Origin: Frondihabitans sucicola
GTDB taxonomy: Bacteria; Actinomycetota; Actinomycetes; Actinomycetales; Microbacteriaceae
DNA: 64,000 bases
Direction of reading: 5' to 3'
Assembly: GCF_030296615.1 (NCBI RefSeq)
Contig: NZ_AP027732.1
Span: 806,001-870,000 of the forward strand
A model generated the notes under the pieces. That model saw nothing but the letters and a program-made list of their open reading frames with translations. It ran no database searches and was not told where the DNA came from. A program made the translations under genes and the position numbers. Position 1 is the stretch's first letter. The number at the start of each line of letters is the position of its first letter. Of the stretch, positions 32,617-41,750 are shown in pieces.

Positions 32617-33600
32617 ATGCGCCAGGTCATCATCATCGGTTCCGGTCCTGCCGGTTACACCGCTGCGATCTACGCCGGTCGTGCCGGTCTCGCACCCCTG
32701 GTGGTCGCCAGTTCCGTCGAGGCCGGCGGTGAACTGATGAAGACCACCGAGATCGAGAATTTCCCCGGGTTCCCCGACGGCCTGCAGGGCCCCGACCTCA
32801 TGTTCAAGATGCAGGAGCAGGCCGAGAAGTTCGGTGCCGAGGTCCTGCTCGACGACGTCGTGGGCCTCGAGCTCGACGGCGACGTCAAGAAGGTCACGCT
32901 CGGGTCCGGCGCGGTCGAAGAGGCTCTCACGGTCATCTTCGCCACGGGTTCCGCGTACCGCAAGCTGGGCGTCGAGGGCGAAGAGCGCCTCTCCGGTCGC
33001 GGTGTCAGCTGGTGCGCGACATGCGACGGCTTCTTCTTCAAGCAGAAAGAGATCGCGGTCGTCGGTGGCGGCGACTCCGCAATGGAAGAGGCGACGTTCC
33101 TGACGCGCTTCGCCACGAAGGTCTACGTCATCCACCGCAAAGACACGCTTCGCGCGTCGAAGATCATGCAAGACCGCGCTTTCGACAACGAGAAGATCGA
33201 GTTCCTCTGGAACAAGGAGGTCACCGAGATCACCGGCGACGAGAAGGCGGCCGGCGTCACGCTGACGGACACCGTCGACGGCAGCACCTCGCACCTCGAT
33301 CTCGAGGGTCTGTTCATCGCGATCGGCAACGACCCGCGCGTGCACCTCGTCCACGGGCAGCTGAACCTGACGACCGACGGCACCGTCGCGGTCGAAGGGC
33401 GCTCCTCGAAGACCAACCTGCCGGGTGTGTTCGCCGCGGGCGACGTCATCGACATCACCTACCGACAGGCCATCACGGCCGCCGGCTCCGGCACCGTCGC
33501 GGCCCTCGACGCCGAGCACTACCTCGCCGGGCTCGACAAAACCCTCCTCGACCAGGCCCTTGGTGAGCAACCGGTCGAACCGGTTACGGTCTCCGCCTGA
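32617..33600 (+). CDS. trxB: Thioredoxin-disulfide reductase
   Basis: 327 residues, ATG 32617 with a ggaaagg site. It has the FAD dinucleotide fold GSGPAGYTAAIYA, the redox pair CATC (Cys133 and Cys136), the NADPH motif GGGDSAMEEATFL and the second FAD segment GVFAAGDVID. It uses NADPH to reduce thioredoxin, encoded 57 bases downstream. Cytoplasmic homodimer. The trxB-trxA pair follows murJ as in other actinobacteria, although no sigM is present. Confidence 0.97.
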   Translation: MRQVIIIGSGPAGYTAAIYAGRAGLAPLVVASSVEAGGELMKTTEIENFPGFPDGLQGPDLMFKMQEQAEKFGAEVLLDDVVGLELDGDVKKVTLGSGAVEEALTVIFATGSAYRKLGVEGEERLSGRGVSWCATCDGFFFKQKEIAVVGGGDSAMEEATFLTRFATKVYVIHRKDTLRASKIMQDRAFDNEKIEFLWNKEVTEITGDEKAAGVTLTDTVDGSTSHLDLEGLFIAIGNDPRVHLVHGQLNLTTDGTVAVEGRSSKTNLPGVFAAGDVIDITYRQAITAAGSGTVAALDAEHYLAGLDKTLLDQALGEQPVEPVTVSA

Positions 33601-33657
33601 TCCTCCGCTCCACCCCGCTTCTTCACACCTTCAGAATCTCCGCGAAAGGGGAACAAC

Positions 33658-33984
33658 ATGAGCAACGCAACCGCAGTCACCGACGCCAGCTTCGAGGCCG
33701 ACGTCCTCAACTCCGACGAGACGATCCTGGTCGACTTCTGGGCCGAGTGGTGCGGCCCGTGTCGCGCGGTCTCGCCGATCCTCGACCAGATCGCGTCCGA
33801 GCACAGCGACAAGATCAAGATCGTGAAGCTCAACGTCGACGACAACCCGCAGACCGCGATGAAGTACCAGATCACCTCCATCCCGGCGATGAAGGTGTAC
33901 CGCGCTGGCGAGGTCGTCAAGACCGTCATCGGCGCCAAGCCCAAGCCGGCCCTCGAGGCCGACCTGGCGGACTTCCTGGCGTAA
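33658..33984 (+). CDS. trxA: Thioredoxin
   Basis: 108 residues, the standard length, ATG after gaaagggg. Active site WCGPC (Cys32, Cys35) in DFWAEWCGPCRAVSP, the cis-Pro loop ITSIPAMKVY and the usual end ADFLA. Substrate of TrxB just upstream. A strong terminator (34016-34051) follows the gene. Confidence 0.97.
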   Translation: MSNATAVTDASFEADVLNSDETILVDFWAEWCGPCRAVSPILDQIASEHSDKIKIVKLNVDDNPQTAMKYQITSIPAMKVYRAGEVVKTVIGAKPKPALEADLADFLA

Positions 33985-34015
33985 GTGCTCGTGTAGCGAC
34001 ACGTACCAAGCCACC

Positions 34016-34051
34016 GAAAGCCCGCCCAGCAACCACGCTGGGCGGGCTTTC
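34016..34051 (+). terminator. Rho-independent terminator after trxA
   Basis: Perfect 15-bp stem (gaaagcccgcccagc at 34016-34030 with 34037-34051) and a six-base loop, followed by tctgtt. It ends the trxB-trxA transcript 31 bases after the trxA stop. Confidence 0.85.
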
Positions 34052-34112
34052 TCTGTTAAAAACCACTCTCTCCCATAACCTAGAACGACACCTCCCAAAG
34101 ACAGGGCTTCAG

Positions 34113-35416
34113 ATGACCAACCAGGGCACCAACCTCGATCCGTGGTACGACAGCTATGCAGACCGCACGGCAGGCCTCAGCGCCTCCGAGGTGCGAGCCC
34201 TGTTCGCCGTCGCCTCGCGCCCCGAGGTCGTGTCGCTGGCCGGCGGGATGCCCTACGTGTCGGCATTGCCGCGCGAGATGGTCATGGGTTCGATCGAGAA
34301 GGTCATGCACGACAACGGCGCCATGGCACTGCAGTACGGCTCCGGCCAGGGCACCCCCGCCATCCGCGAGCACATCATGGAGATCATGGCCATGGAGGGC
34401 ATCCGGGGAGCGCCGACAACGTCGTGGTCACCACCGGCTCCCAGCAGGCCCTCGACCTCGTCACGCGCCTGTTCATCAACCCCGGCGACGTCGTCCTCGC
34501 CGAGTCGCCGAGCTATGTCGGCGCGCTCGGGGTGTTCCGCGCGTACCAGGCAGACGTCGTCCACGTCGCGATGGACGCCGAGGGGCTCATCCCCGAGTCC
34601 CTGCGCGAGACGATCACCACGCTCGAGGCCGCGGGCAAGCCGATCAAGTTCCTCTACACGATCCCCAACTTCCACAACCCGGCCGGAGTCACCCTCAGCT
34701 GGGGCCGGCGCCTCGAGATCCTCGACATCTGCCGTTCCCACGGCATCCTCGTGCTCGAAGACAACCCCTACGGTCTCCTGTACTTCGATCAGCCGGCCCC
34801 GCAGGCCATGCGCTCCGTCGACGACGAGGGCGTCATCTACCTCGGCTCCTTCTCCAAGACCCTGGCTCCAGGATTCCGTGTGGGCTGGGCGCTCGCGCCG
34901 CATGCCATCCGCGAGAAGCTGATCCTCGCCAACGAATCCGCGACCCTGTCGCCCAACTCGTTCGGCCAGTTCGTGATCACGGAGTACCTCGACCAGACCG
35001 ACTGGAAGGGTCAGATCGACACGTTCCGTCATCTCTACGCCGAGCGTCGCGACGCGATGCTCTCCGCCCTGGGGGAGTACCTGCCGAAACTCAGCTGGAC
35101 CAAGCCCGAAGGTGGCTTCTTCGTCTGGGTCACCCTCCCCGACGAACTCGACTCGAAGGCGATGCTGCCCCGAGCCGTGAAAGAGCTCGTCGCCTACACG
35201 CCCGGCACTGCCTTCTATTCCGACGGCCAGGGCAAGCAGAACATGCGACTGTCGTTCTGCTACCCGACCCCCGAGTCGATCCGCACCGGCATCGCTCGCC
35301 TCGCCACTGTCATCAACGGCGAGATCGACCTGCTGCAGACCTTCTCGGGCGCCAACCTCACGACGCCGATCCCGACCAGGTCCAGTGTCACCACACCTCC
35401 GCCCAACACCCTCTGA
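34113..35416 (+). CDS. PLP-dependent aminotransferase (Aro8/MocR-type fold I), frameshifted in this sequence
   Basis: About 434 residues. The N-terminal MTNQGTNLDPWYDSYADRTA leads to VSLAGGMPYVSALP and the LQYGSGQGTPAIREHI motif. The frame breaks after MEGIRG. One extra G in the run at 34405-34408 restores SADNVVVTTGSQQALDLVTR. The PLP lysine is in LGSFSKTLAPGFRVGW, with NFHNPAGVTLS and the late phosphate-site Arg. No MocR DNA-binding domain, so it is an enzyme, likely an aromatic or branched-chain aminotransferase. Transcribed alone after the trxA terminator. Confidence 0.85.
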
Positions 35417-35560
35417 TCAGCATTTTCTAAGAATTGGTCGTTCAGAAGGGCGCAGGATCACGGGTTCCTCCTCGGGTCACTCTCGTCACCGCTCGTTCCC
35501 GTCCTTCGCACTGCGCCCGTTGATCCGCCCCGTTCCCCACCGAGAAAGAGACTCGCTCGC

Positions 35561-36535
35561 ATGACCACCCCACTCGTCCCCGAGAGTCTCCGCACCGTCA
35601 CCGTGCTCGCCGGTGGCATCAGCCACGAGCGCGACGTGTCGTTGCGCTCGGGCCGCCGGGTCGCCGACAGCCTCACCGCGCACGGCATCTCCGTCGAGCT
35701 GCGCGATCCCGACGCGACGCTGCTCGGCCACCTGAGCGAGACGCGGCCCGACGTGATCTGGCCGGCGCTGCACGGTGCCAGCGGGGAAGACGGGGCACTC
35801 CGCGGAGTCCTCGAAGCGCTCGACATCCCCTTCGTCGGTTCCCGGGCGACGGCAGCGCGGCTCGCCTGGGACAAGCCGACCGCCAAAGCCCTCGTCGCAC
35901 GCGCGGGAATCCATACGCCGCGCAGCGTCACCCTCTCGCACGATGCCTTCCGAGAGCTCGGTGCCGTCAGCGTCCTCCAGGCCATCGCGGACGAGCACCC
36001 CGTTCCCCTCGTCGTGAAGCCGGCCCGGGGCGGTTCCGCCCAGGGTGTGACCGTCGTGGATGACATCGCGGGCCTGCCTCGTGCAATGGTCGACGCCTAC
36101 ACGTACTGCGAAGACGTCCTCGTCGAGCAGAAGATCGTCGGAACCGAAGTCGCCATCGGCGTCATCGACACCGGCGACGGGCCGATCGCCCTTCCGGCTG
36201 TCGAGATCGTGCCCCGATCGGGCTTCTACGGCTTCGAGGCCCGCTACAACGCCGGTGAGACGCGATTCTTCACCCCCGCTCGACTGGACGACACGGTCGC
36301 CGCAGCGGCCGCCGCAGCGGCAGTGGCAGCCCACACCGCGCTCGGTCTTCGGCACCTCTCCCGCGTCGACCTCATCATCGACGCCGCCGGCACGGCCTGG
36401 TTCCTCGAGGTGAACGTGCTCCCCGGGCTCACCGAGACCTCCCTCGTGCCGCTGGCACTCGAGGCCGCTGGCTACGACCTCGGTTGGCTCTATGCCGAGC
36501 TCGCCCAGAAGGCGATCACCGACCACCGCGCCTGA
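35561..36535 (+). CDS. ddl: D-alanine--D-alanine ligase family protein
   Basis: 324 residues. The N-terminal domain has GGISHERDVSLRSG. The ATP-grasp core has LVVKPARGGSAQGV, VLVEQKIVGTEVAIGV, FYGFEARYN and the metal and substrate residues DLIIDAAGTAWFLEVNVLPG followed by TSLVPLA. The family makes D-Ala-D-Ala for the peptidoglycan stem. A second Ddl elsewhere is possible, so this copy could be an atypical paralogue. Separate unit, before the convergent VOC gene. Confidence 0.88.
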   Translation: MTTPLVPESLRTVTVLAGGISHERDVSLRSGRRVADSLTAHGISVELRDPDATLLGHLSETRPDVIWPALHGASGEDGALRGVLEALDIPFVGSRATAARLAWDKPTAKALVARAGIHTPRSVTLSHDAFRELGAVSVLQAIADEHPVPLVVKPARGGSAQGVTVVDDIAGLPRAMVDAYTYCEDVLVEQKIVGTEVAIGVIDTGDGPIALPAVEIVPRSGFYGFEARYNAGETRFFTPARLDDTVAAAAAAAAVAAHTALGLRHLSRVDLIIDAAGTAWFLEVNVLPGLTETSLVPLALEAAGYDLGWLYAELAQKAITDHRA

Positions 36536-36751
36536 GGTCCGTCGGGCTGACCGCCGCGCTCTTGTAGACGGACACCGCGCCCCTCCGCGCCGAGTCGCCA
36601 CGGTAGGTGCACTGAGCGCCGACACCACCGGCGCCATGAGATGTACACGTTCCTGTGTTGTCCGGCGAGTCACACCCTCCCCGGGCCACCGTCAGCATCC
36701 CACGTCCGCTTCGCACGCCCCGTCGGCGTTACTACGCCACACCCACCACGT

Positions 36752-36767
36752 TGTTTCACGTGAAACA
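36752..36767. promoter_or_regulatory. parS site (1)
   Basis: Exact 16-mer tgtttcacgtgaaaca, the consensus ParB-binding site. It lies in the intergenic region after the ddl gene, 26 bases before a second exact copy. No gene is supported in 36536-36832. Confidence 0.95.
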
Positions 36768-36792
36768 TCGTCGACCCCCGCAACTCCCACGT

Positions 36793-36808
36793 TGTTTCAC
36801 GTGAAACA
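36793..36808. promoter_or_regulatory. parS site (2)
   Basis: Second exact tgtttcacgtgaaaca. Paired with the site at 36752, it should give a strong ParB loading point about 1.5 kb from parB. Confidence 0.95.
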
Positions 36809-36832
36809 TCGACACGGACATCGCGGCCAGTT

Positions 36833-37567
36833 TCACCCCGCCGTCAGGACACAGAACTCATTTCCCTCGGGATCAACAAGGCATCTCCACGACACCTCAC
36901 CCTGCCCCACATCGAGGTCCTCGGCGCCGAGGGCGCGGAGCCGCTCGACTTCGCCCTCCTGGTCGTCCCCCACGTACGGCATCACGTCCAGGTGAACGCG
37001 CGTCGACGCCCCGGCGACGTGAGGCGTCCGAACGAACTCCAGTCGTGGTCCCAAGTCCGCCGCGGAGCGCAGAACCACTCGGTCAGCTGTCGCCTCGTGC
37101 AGTGTCCAGTCGATCGCCTGACTCCAGAAGGCGGCCAGGAACTGCGGGTCTCGGCACTCCACCACCACCGCGGCGATGGGCCCCGAGTTCAGCTCGGCCA
37201 AGCCGGGGCCCAGAACGCAGAACAGGTTCCCGTCCGGGTCCGCCATCGCGGTTCGCCCCGCAGGTCCTTCCCCGTCCACAGGAGTGGCTCCGAGATCGCC
37301 CAGACGAGCGACCAGTTCATCGTGATGCGCAACGGACGTCGTTGCGAGGTCCAGATGCACCCGATACTTGACCGTCTCGGGATCCTGCACGGACACCACA
37401 TCGACGCACACGGCAGCGGGATCGGCCCAGGTGAAGCCGCGCGGCTCGACGTTGGTCACGCCCGGCCCCTCGCTGGAGACACCCCAGTCGAGTGCGTCCG
37501 CCCAGAAGCGCCCGAGAGACACGTCATCTCGAGCCTTGAAATTCACTTGAACGAGTCGAAGCGCCAT
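36833..37567 (-). CDS. Double-domain VOC superfamily protein
   Basis: 244 residues from ATG 37567 (MALRLVQVNFKARDDV). Two similar VOC modules: residues about 1-115, ending in a metal-site-like MADPDGNLFCVL, and about 120-240, ending LVDPEGNEFCVL. The paired DPxGNxFCVL ends are typical of actinobacterial glyoxalase-like proteins that bind small hydrophobic ligands. Not part of the parAB operon; convergent with ddl. Confidence 0.85.
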   Translation of the reverse strand: MALRLVQVNFKARDDVSLGRFWADALDWGVSSEGPGVTNVEPRGFTWADPAAVCVDVVSVQDPETVKYRVHLDLATTSVAHHDELVARLGDLGATPVDGEGPAGRTAMADPDGNLFCVLGPGLAELNSGPIAAVVVECRDPQFLAAFWSQAIDWTLHEATADRVVLRSAADLGPRLEFVRTPHVAGASTRVHLDVMPYVGDDQEGEVERLRALGAEDLDVGQGEVSWRCLVDPEGNEFCVLTAG

Positions 37568-37639
37568 GCCGCAAGAGCCTATTGCAGCCGGCAAGCAGCC
37601 CGCATCCTCCGAGGGTGTACCAGGCGGAGACGTTCCGTG

Positions 37640-38182
37640 TCACTCGTCCCGATCGAAGCTCACCCAGCGCTCCGTGAGAACGTAGCCCAGCGACTCGCAC
37701 GCGCGGAGGATGCCGATGTTGCCCGCGGCGCCGCCCGCCCCGAAGAGAGTCACTCCCCTCTCCGCAAGCGACAGGACCGACAGGGCCTTCACCCCGGTTC
37801 CGAGCCCCCGCCGACGGTGCTCCTGCGCCACCGCCGTGAACTCCGTCTCCGCTCGCTCGGCATCGCGGGCCACCAGCGTGACCGCGACCAGCCGCTCGCC
37901 GACCCACGCACCGAAGTAGCGCAAGCCCTCATCCAGCCACGCCTCGAGTTGCTCGAGGCCGACTTCGTCGTGGCGAGACGCTGGTGTCTCTGGATAGTCG
38001 GAGGACGTCTGCCTGTCCAGGTCGGCGACGGCAGGCAATTCGTCCCTTGTCCCTTCACGAAGGTCGTACCCGCGGCCCCCGCGGTGGAGAGTGTCGACGA
38101 CAATGCACGACGAGCAGGATCGAGATCGGCGCGACCGGTGACACGGAGGCGGGCACCCCAGGATTCTCCGACGACCCGGCAT
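37640..38182 (-). CDS. GNAT family N-acetyltransferase, start uncertain
   Basis: The body fits the GNAT fold: REGTRDELPAVADLDRQTSS, YFGAWVGERLVAVTLVARD, the acetyl-CoA loop TAVAQEHRRRGLGTGVKAL and the end GAAGNIGILRACESLGYV. The frame extends to 38182, but the first 35 residues look non-homologous and no ribosome site sits near the expected start (about 38075). A start mis-read or another small indel is possible. Substrate unknown. Confidence 0.75.
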   Translation of the reverse strand: MPGRRRILGCPPPCHRSRRSRSCSSCIVVDTLHRGGRGYDLREGTRDELPAVADLDRQTSSDYPETPASRHDEVGLEQLEAWLDEGLRYFGAWVGERLVAVTLVARDAERAETEFTAVAQEHRRRGLGTGVKALSVLSLAERGVTLFGAGGAAGNIGILRACESLGYVLTERWVSFDRDE

Positions 38183-38347
38183 CCCGCCGTGATCAGCTCA
38201 GCATGACGAGGCTCGGTCGATCGAACCGTCTCGATTTTCGATTTCGAGGCCTCATTCCGGCCCACCGAAATCACAGCTCTCCGTCAGATCGACGCACAGC
38301 CGTCACTCTCGAGAAATCCCTGTTCAGAAGGCTGAACGGCAACACGA

Positions 38348-39298
38348 TTACGCCACGCCGAACGGATCCTGTCCCATTTCCGACAGAATCCGGTTCAAGT
38401 CACCGATCGAAGCGAAGTCGATGGTGATCGACCCCTTCCGAGCGCCGAGAGAGACTTTGACCCGAGTGTCGAATCGGTCACCGAGACGCTCGGCGACCTC
38501 GTCGAGGTGACCCTGCGTAGCACCGGAATGTGAACTGGGCCGCTTGGGCTTCGTGGTGACGCCCGCCGCGGCCGCCTCGGCCGCGCGAACGGAAAGGTCT
38601 TCGTTGACGATCTTGTCGGCGAGCCGCTCCATCCCCGCCGCATCGCCCACCGACAGAATCGCTCGTGCGTGTCCAGCCGACAGGACTCCCGACGCGACCC
38701 GACGCTGTACGGGGGAGGGGAGACGCAGGAGCCGGATGGTGTTGGTGATCTGGGGCCGGCTGCGGCCGATACGATCGGCCAGGTCTTCCTGGGTGATGCC
38801 GAAGTCGGCCAGGAGCTGCTGGTACGCCGATGCCTCTTCCAGGGGATTGAGCTGCGCGCGATGCAGGTTCTCGAGCAGCGCATCGCGCAGCATCGATTCG
38901 TCAGCGGTGTCTTTCACCAGGGCCGGAATCGTGGCGAGACCGAGCTCCTTGGTCGCTCGGAGCCGGCGTTCGCCCATCACGAGCTCGTATTGCGGGCCGG
39001 TAGGAAGCGCGTCTTTCAGCGGACGGACGACGATCGGCTGCAGCAGGCCCACCTCGCGGATGGACGCCACCAGCTCGCGAAGTTCTTCTTCGCGGAACTC
39101 GGTGCGAGGCTGCTGCGCGTTCGGAACGATGTCGAGCGGGTTCAGGCTGGCCAGGCGCGCGCCGGGGACCGCGACGAGTTCTTCTGCGGACTGCTCGCGA
39201 GTCGGAAAGAAGACGTCGACGGGACGATCCTGGCTCTCGTCCGCGACGGGAATGAGGGCGCCGATTCCTCGGCCGAGTCCGGTTCGCTTGGTGGCCAC
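38348..39298 (-). CDS. parB: Chromosome partitioning protein ParB
   Basis: 316 residues from GTG 39298, which overlaps the parA stop (TAGTG). The CTPase/N domain has LDIVPNAQQPRTEF, the MGERRLRATKELGL box and the ENLHRAQLNPLEEA motif. The helix-turn-helix (QEDLADRIGRSRPQITNTI) binds parS, and the C-terminal dimer domain ends at GQDPFGVA. Acts with ParA and the four parS sites found here to segregate the origin. Confidence 0.97.
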   Translation of the reverse strand: MATKRTGLGRGIGALIPVADESQDRPVDVFFPTREQSAEELVAVPGARLASLNPLDIVPNAQQPRTEFREEELRELVASIREVGLLQPIVVRPLKDALPTGPQYELVMGERRLRATKELGLATIPALVKDTADESMLRDALLENLHRAQLNPLEEASAYQQLLADFGITQEDLADRIGRSRPQITNTIRLLRLPSPVQRRVASGVLSAGHARAILSVGDAAGMERLADKIVNEDLSVRAAEAAAAGVTTKPKRPSSHSGATQGHLDEVAERLGDRFDTRVKVSLGARKGSITIDFASIGDLNRILSEMGQDPFGVA

Positions 39299-40299
39299 TA
39301 GTTGGGTGCTCCTCGGTGTGCGATTTCGGCGGCGGCCTCGAGATACGAGAGCGAGCCGGGGGAGTTGGTGTCGTAGCTGATGACGGTCTGCCCGTAGCCG
39401 GGGGCTTCGCTGATACGGACAGAACGCGGGATCATTGTGTCCAGGACCTCGCGGGGGAAGTGCTCCCGCACGTCGGCCGCGACCTGCTGGGACAGGTTCG
39501 TGCGCCCGTCGTACATGGTGAGCAGGATCGTCGACACCGTGAGAACAGGGTTCAGGTGCTTCTCGATGAGCTGAATGTTCCGCAGCAGCTGGCTCAGGCC
39601 CTCCAGTGCGTAGTACTCGCACTGGATGGGAATCAGAACCTCTTGCGCTGCCACGAACGCATTGATGGTGAGCAGCCCCAGCGACGGCGGGCAGTCGATG
39701 AAGACGTAGTCGAATCGCGTCTCAGAGCCTGACGTCGAGGCGAGGAAGGCATCGAGCGCGGTGCGAAGACGCTGTTCGCGGGCCACGAGAGAGACCAACT
39801 CGATCTCCGCGCCCGCGAGGTGGATCGTAGAGGGGACGCAGAAGAGCTGGTCGAACTCCGGACTCTTTTGGATGACGTCGGCAATGGCAGCCTCGCCGAC
39901 GACGACGTCGTACACGCTGGCCGTCTCAGCCCGGTGCTCGACCCCGAGAGCGGTCGACGCATTGCCCTGCGGATCGAGGTCGATGACCAGCACACGCGCA
40001 CCATTACGAGCCAGGCCGGCAGCGAGGTTCACGGTGGTGGTCGTCTTACCGACGCCACCCTTCTGATTCGAGACCGTCATCACCCGTGTCCGGGTCGGAC
40101 GCGGAAGCGTGTCGACTTTCAGCGCCTCGCGACGTCGAGTCAACTCGGTGAGCTCCCGCGCCAGGGGAGTCGTGGCGTCGATGGTGGTCGCCAGCTCCGG
40201 CGCCGGCGTCTCCGCCGCTCCCGATCCGCGCGCGGAGAACTCGGAGGGGACGTCAGAAGCGGTGTTCACCGGATGAATCTCCGAATCGCAGTGTTTCAC
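39298..40299 (-). CDS. parA: Chromosome partitioning ATPase ParA
   Basis: 333 residues. The deviant Walker A QKGGVGKTTTTVNLA is at about residues 79-93, with DLDPQGNAST and the FIDCPPSLGLLT Walker B-type strand. The first 70 residues are a disordered extension, and the ATPase proper starts near RVMTVSNQK. The GTG start codon lies inside a near-perfect parS (40292-40307); a GTG at about 40266 (VNTASDV) is an alternative. Coupled to parB. Confidence 0.96.
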   Translation of the reverse strand: MKHCDSEIHPVNTASDVPSEFSARGSGAAETPAPELATTIDATTPLARELTELTRRREALKVDTLPRPTRTRVMTVSNQKGGVGKTTTTVNLAAGLARNGARVLVIDLDPQGNASTALGVEHRAETASVYDVVVGEAAIADVIQKSPEFDQLFCVPSTIHLAGAEIELVSLVAREQRLRTALDAFLASTSGSETRFDYVFIDCPPSLGLLTINAFVAAQEVLIPIQCEYYALEGLSQLLRNIQLIEKHLNPVLTVSTILLTMYDGRTNLSQQVAADVREHFPREVLDTMIPRSVRISEAPGYGQTVISYDTNSPGSLSYLEAAAEIAHRGAPN

Positions 40300-40307
40300 G
40301 TGAAACG
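40292..40307. promoter_or_regulatory. parS site (3), overlapping the parA start codon
   Basis: tgtttcacgtgaaacg, 15 of 16 bases of the consensus. On the minus strand it encodes the FHVKH reading and contains the parA GTG. ParB binding here would autoregulate parAB. Confidence 0.9.
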
Positions 40308-40390
40308 GTCGAGTGGACCAGGGCGATCACGAGCGTTCAGAAACCCTCAGGCCTCAGAAGCACTGTGTACCCGACGGCCACCGCCGCAAG

Positions 40391-41029
40391 TCAATCAACT
40401 GTAGCTCGAAAGACCCGAGTCGTTTCTTCGACGAGCCCGACGCCGAGCTCCAGAACTTCGACATCAACGAGGTGGTTCCTGGCGATGACTTTCCGCGCGG
40501 CGTCGACCTCGGCATCGATTCTGGCGCCCTTGAGAAAGAGGAGTTCTCCGCCGGTCTTGACCAGCGGGACGGTCAGCGGAATGAGCTTCGACAGGGCACT
40601 GACGGCTCGCGCGGTCGCTTGGTCGAGCCAGGGAGAAATGGTCGCCTCTTCGGCCCGCGCCCGGATCACTTCGACATTGGCGAGCCCCAGACGATCGGCC
40701 TCAGCGCGAAGCCAGTCGGTGCGACGCTCCATGGGCTCGATCAGAATGAGAGTGGCATCGGGACGAGCCGCAGCTAGCACAAGGCCGGGAAGGCCCGCCC
40801 CAGAACCGATGTCGCCGACGCGCCCTGCGACGAGCATAGGCGCGAGGAGGCCGCTGTTGACGACGTGCCGTGTCCACAGGCGCGGGAGCTCGAGCGGACC
40901 GATCAGCCCGAGTTCTTCGCCGTACTGAGCGAGGTCGGACGTGAACTGTCGAACGACGTCGATCCTGTCGCCGAACAGCACCGCTGCTGCGGCCGGTTCG
41001 GTCTCGAGATCGGTCAGGGGAGTGGTCAT
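40391..41029 (-). CDS. rsmG: 16S rRNA (guanine-N7)-methyltransferase RsmG
   Basis: 212 residues from ATG 41029 (MTTPLTDLETEP). Rossmann methyltransferase with the SAM motif VGDIGSGAGLPGLVLA, IEPMERRTDWLRAE and the NVEVIRARAEE segment. It methylates G527 of 16S rRNA; loss gives low-level streptomycin resistance. Its ribosome-site region is occupied by parS (4). Follows jag. Confidence 0.94.
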   Translation of the reverse strand: MTTPLTDLETEPAAAAVLFGDRIDVVRQFTSDLAQYGEELGLIGPLELPRLWTRHVVNSGLLAPMLVAGRVGDIGSGAGLPGLVLAAARPDATLILIEPMERRTDWLRAEADRLGLANVEVIRARAEEATISPWLDQATARAVSALSKLIPLTVPLVKTGGELLFLKGARIDAEVDAARKVIARNHLVDVEVLELGVGLVEETTRVFRATVD

Positions 41030-41045
41030 CGTTTCACGTGAAACA
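41030..41045. promoter_or_regulatory. parS site (4), directly upstream of rsmG
   Basis: cgtttcacgtgaaaca, 15 of 16 bases of consensus, directly abutting the rsmG ATG. On the minus strand it reads VSRET in frame with rsmG. Confidence 0.9.
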
Positions 41046-41066
41046 GGGGGCTGAGGGGGCTCAGGA

Positions 41067-41750
41067 TCAGCCACGAGTAACGACGGTATGCCGGTCGCGG
41101 CCTTCACCCTCGGACTCCGATACGAAACCGCGCGCCGCGACGATGTCGTGGACCAGCTTCCGTTCGTACGACGACATGGGCGGCAGCGACGCTGCAGTCG
41201 CGCCCTCTTCGAGCTTGGCGACGGCGCGGTCGACCAGGGCCGTGAGCTCCTGCTCGCGCGTGGCACGAGACCCGCCGACGTCCAGGATCAACCGGGAGAA
41301 CTCACCCGTGCGGGTCTGGACGGCGATACGCGTGAGCTCCTGGAGAGCCGTCACGGTGTCGGGCTTGGAGAGGAGGTGAAGGTCGTTCTCCCCAGCGGAA
41401 TCGACCGAGATGTACGAGCGTCCGCCCCGAGTCTCGATGTCGATGTCGCCATCGAGGTCGAGGATGTCGAGGAGCTCCTCGATGTAGTCGGCTGCGATGT
41501 CACCCTCGTCTTGGTCGGAGGTCCGATCGCCATTCTCTGAGGAATCCTCATCCACAGCAGCGTGGGACTCGGCACCGTCGCTTAACGAGTCGACTGCGTC
41601 CACCGCACCCGCATCGTCAGCTAGTTCGGTGACATCCGGGGAGTCGGCGTTGTCCACAGCCTTCTCGGACTCGCTCGACGCCGCCGGAGTGACGTCGAAG
41701 TGCTCCGCGCGGTCGGAAGCGCCGTTGGTCTGGGTGTCGGGGGAACTCAT
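41067..41750 (-). CDS. jag: Jag/KhpB RNA-binding protein (R3H and KH)
   Basis: 227 residues. The first 85 residues are acidic and disordered. The KH domain is at about 85-160 (DYIEELLDILDLDGDIDIE, ISVDSAGENDLHLLSKPDTV), and a C-terminal R3H domain follows (LPPMSSYERKLVHDIVAAR, then the VSESEGEGRDRHTVV strand with the conserved SxGxxRxR pattern). It binds RNA and affects cell division and elongation. Starts four bases inside the yidC end. Confidence 0.93.
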   Translation of the reverse strand: MSSPDTQTNGASDRAEHFDVTPAASSESEKAVDNADSPDVTELADDAGAVDAVDSLSDGAESHAAVDEDSSENGDRTSDQDEGDIAADYIEELLDILDLDGDIDIETRGGRSYISVDSAGENDLHLLSKPDTVTALQELTRIAVQTRTGEFSRLILDVGGSRATREQELTALVDRAVAKLEEGATAASLPPMSSYERKLVHDIVAARGFVSESEGEGRDRHTVVTRG

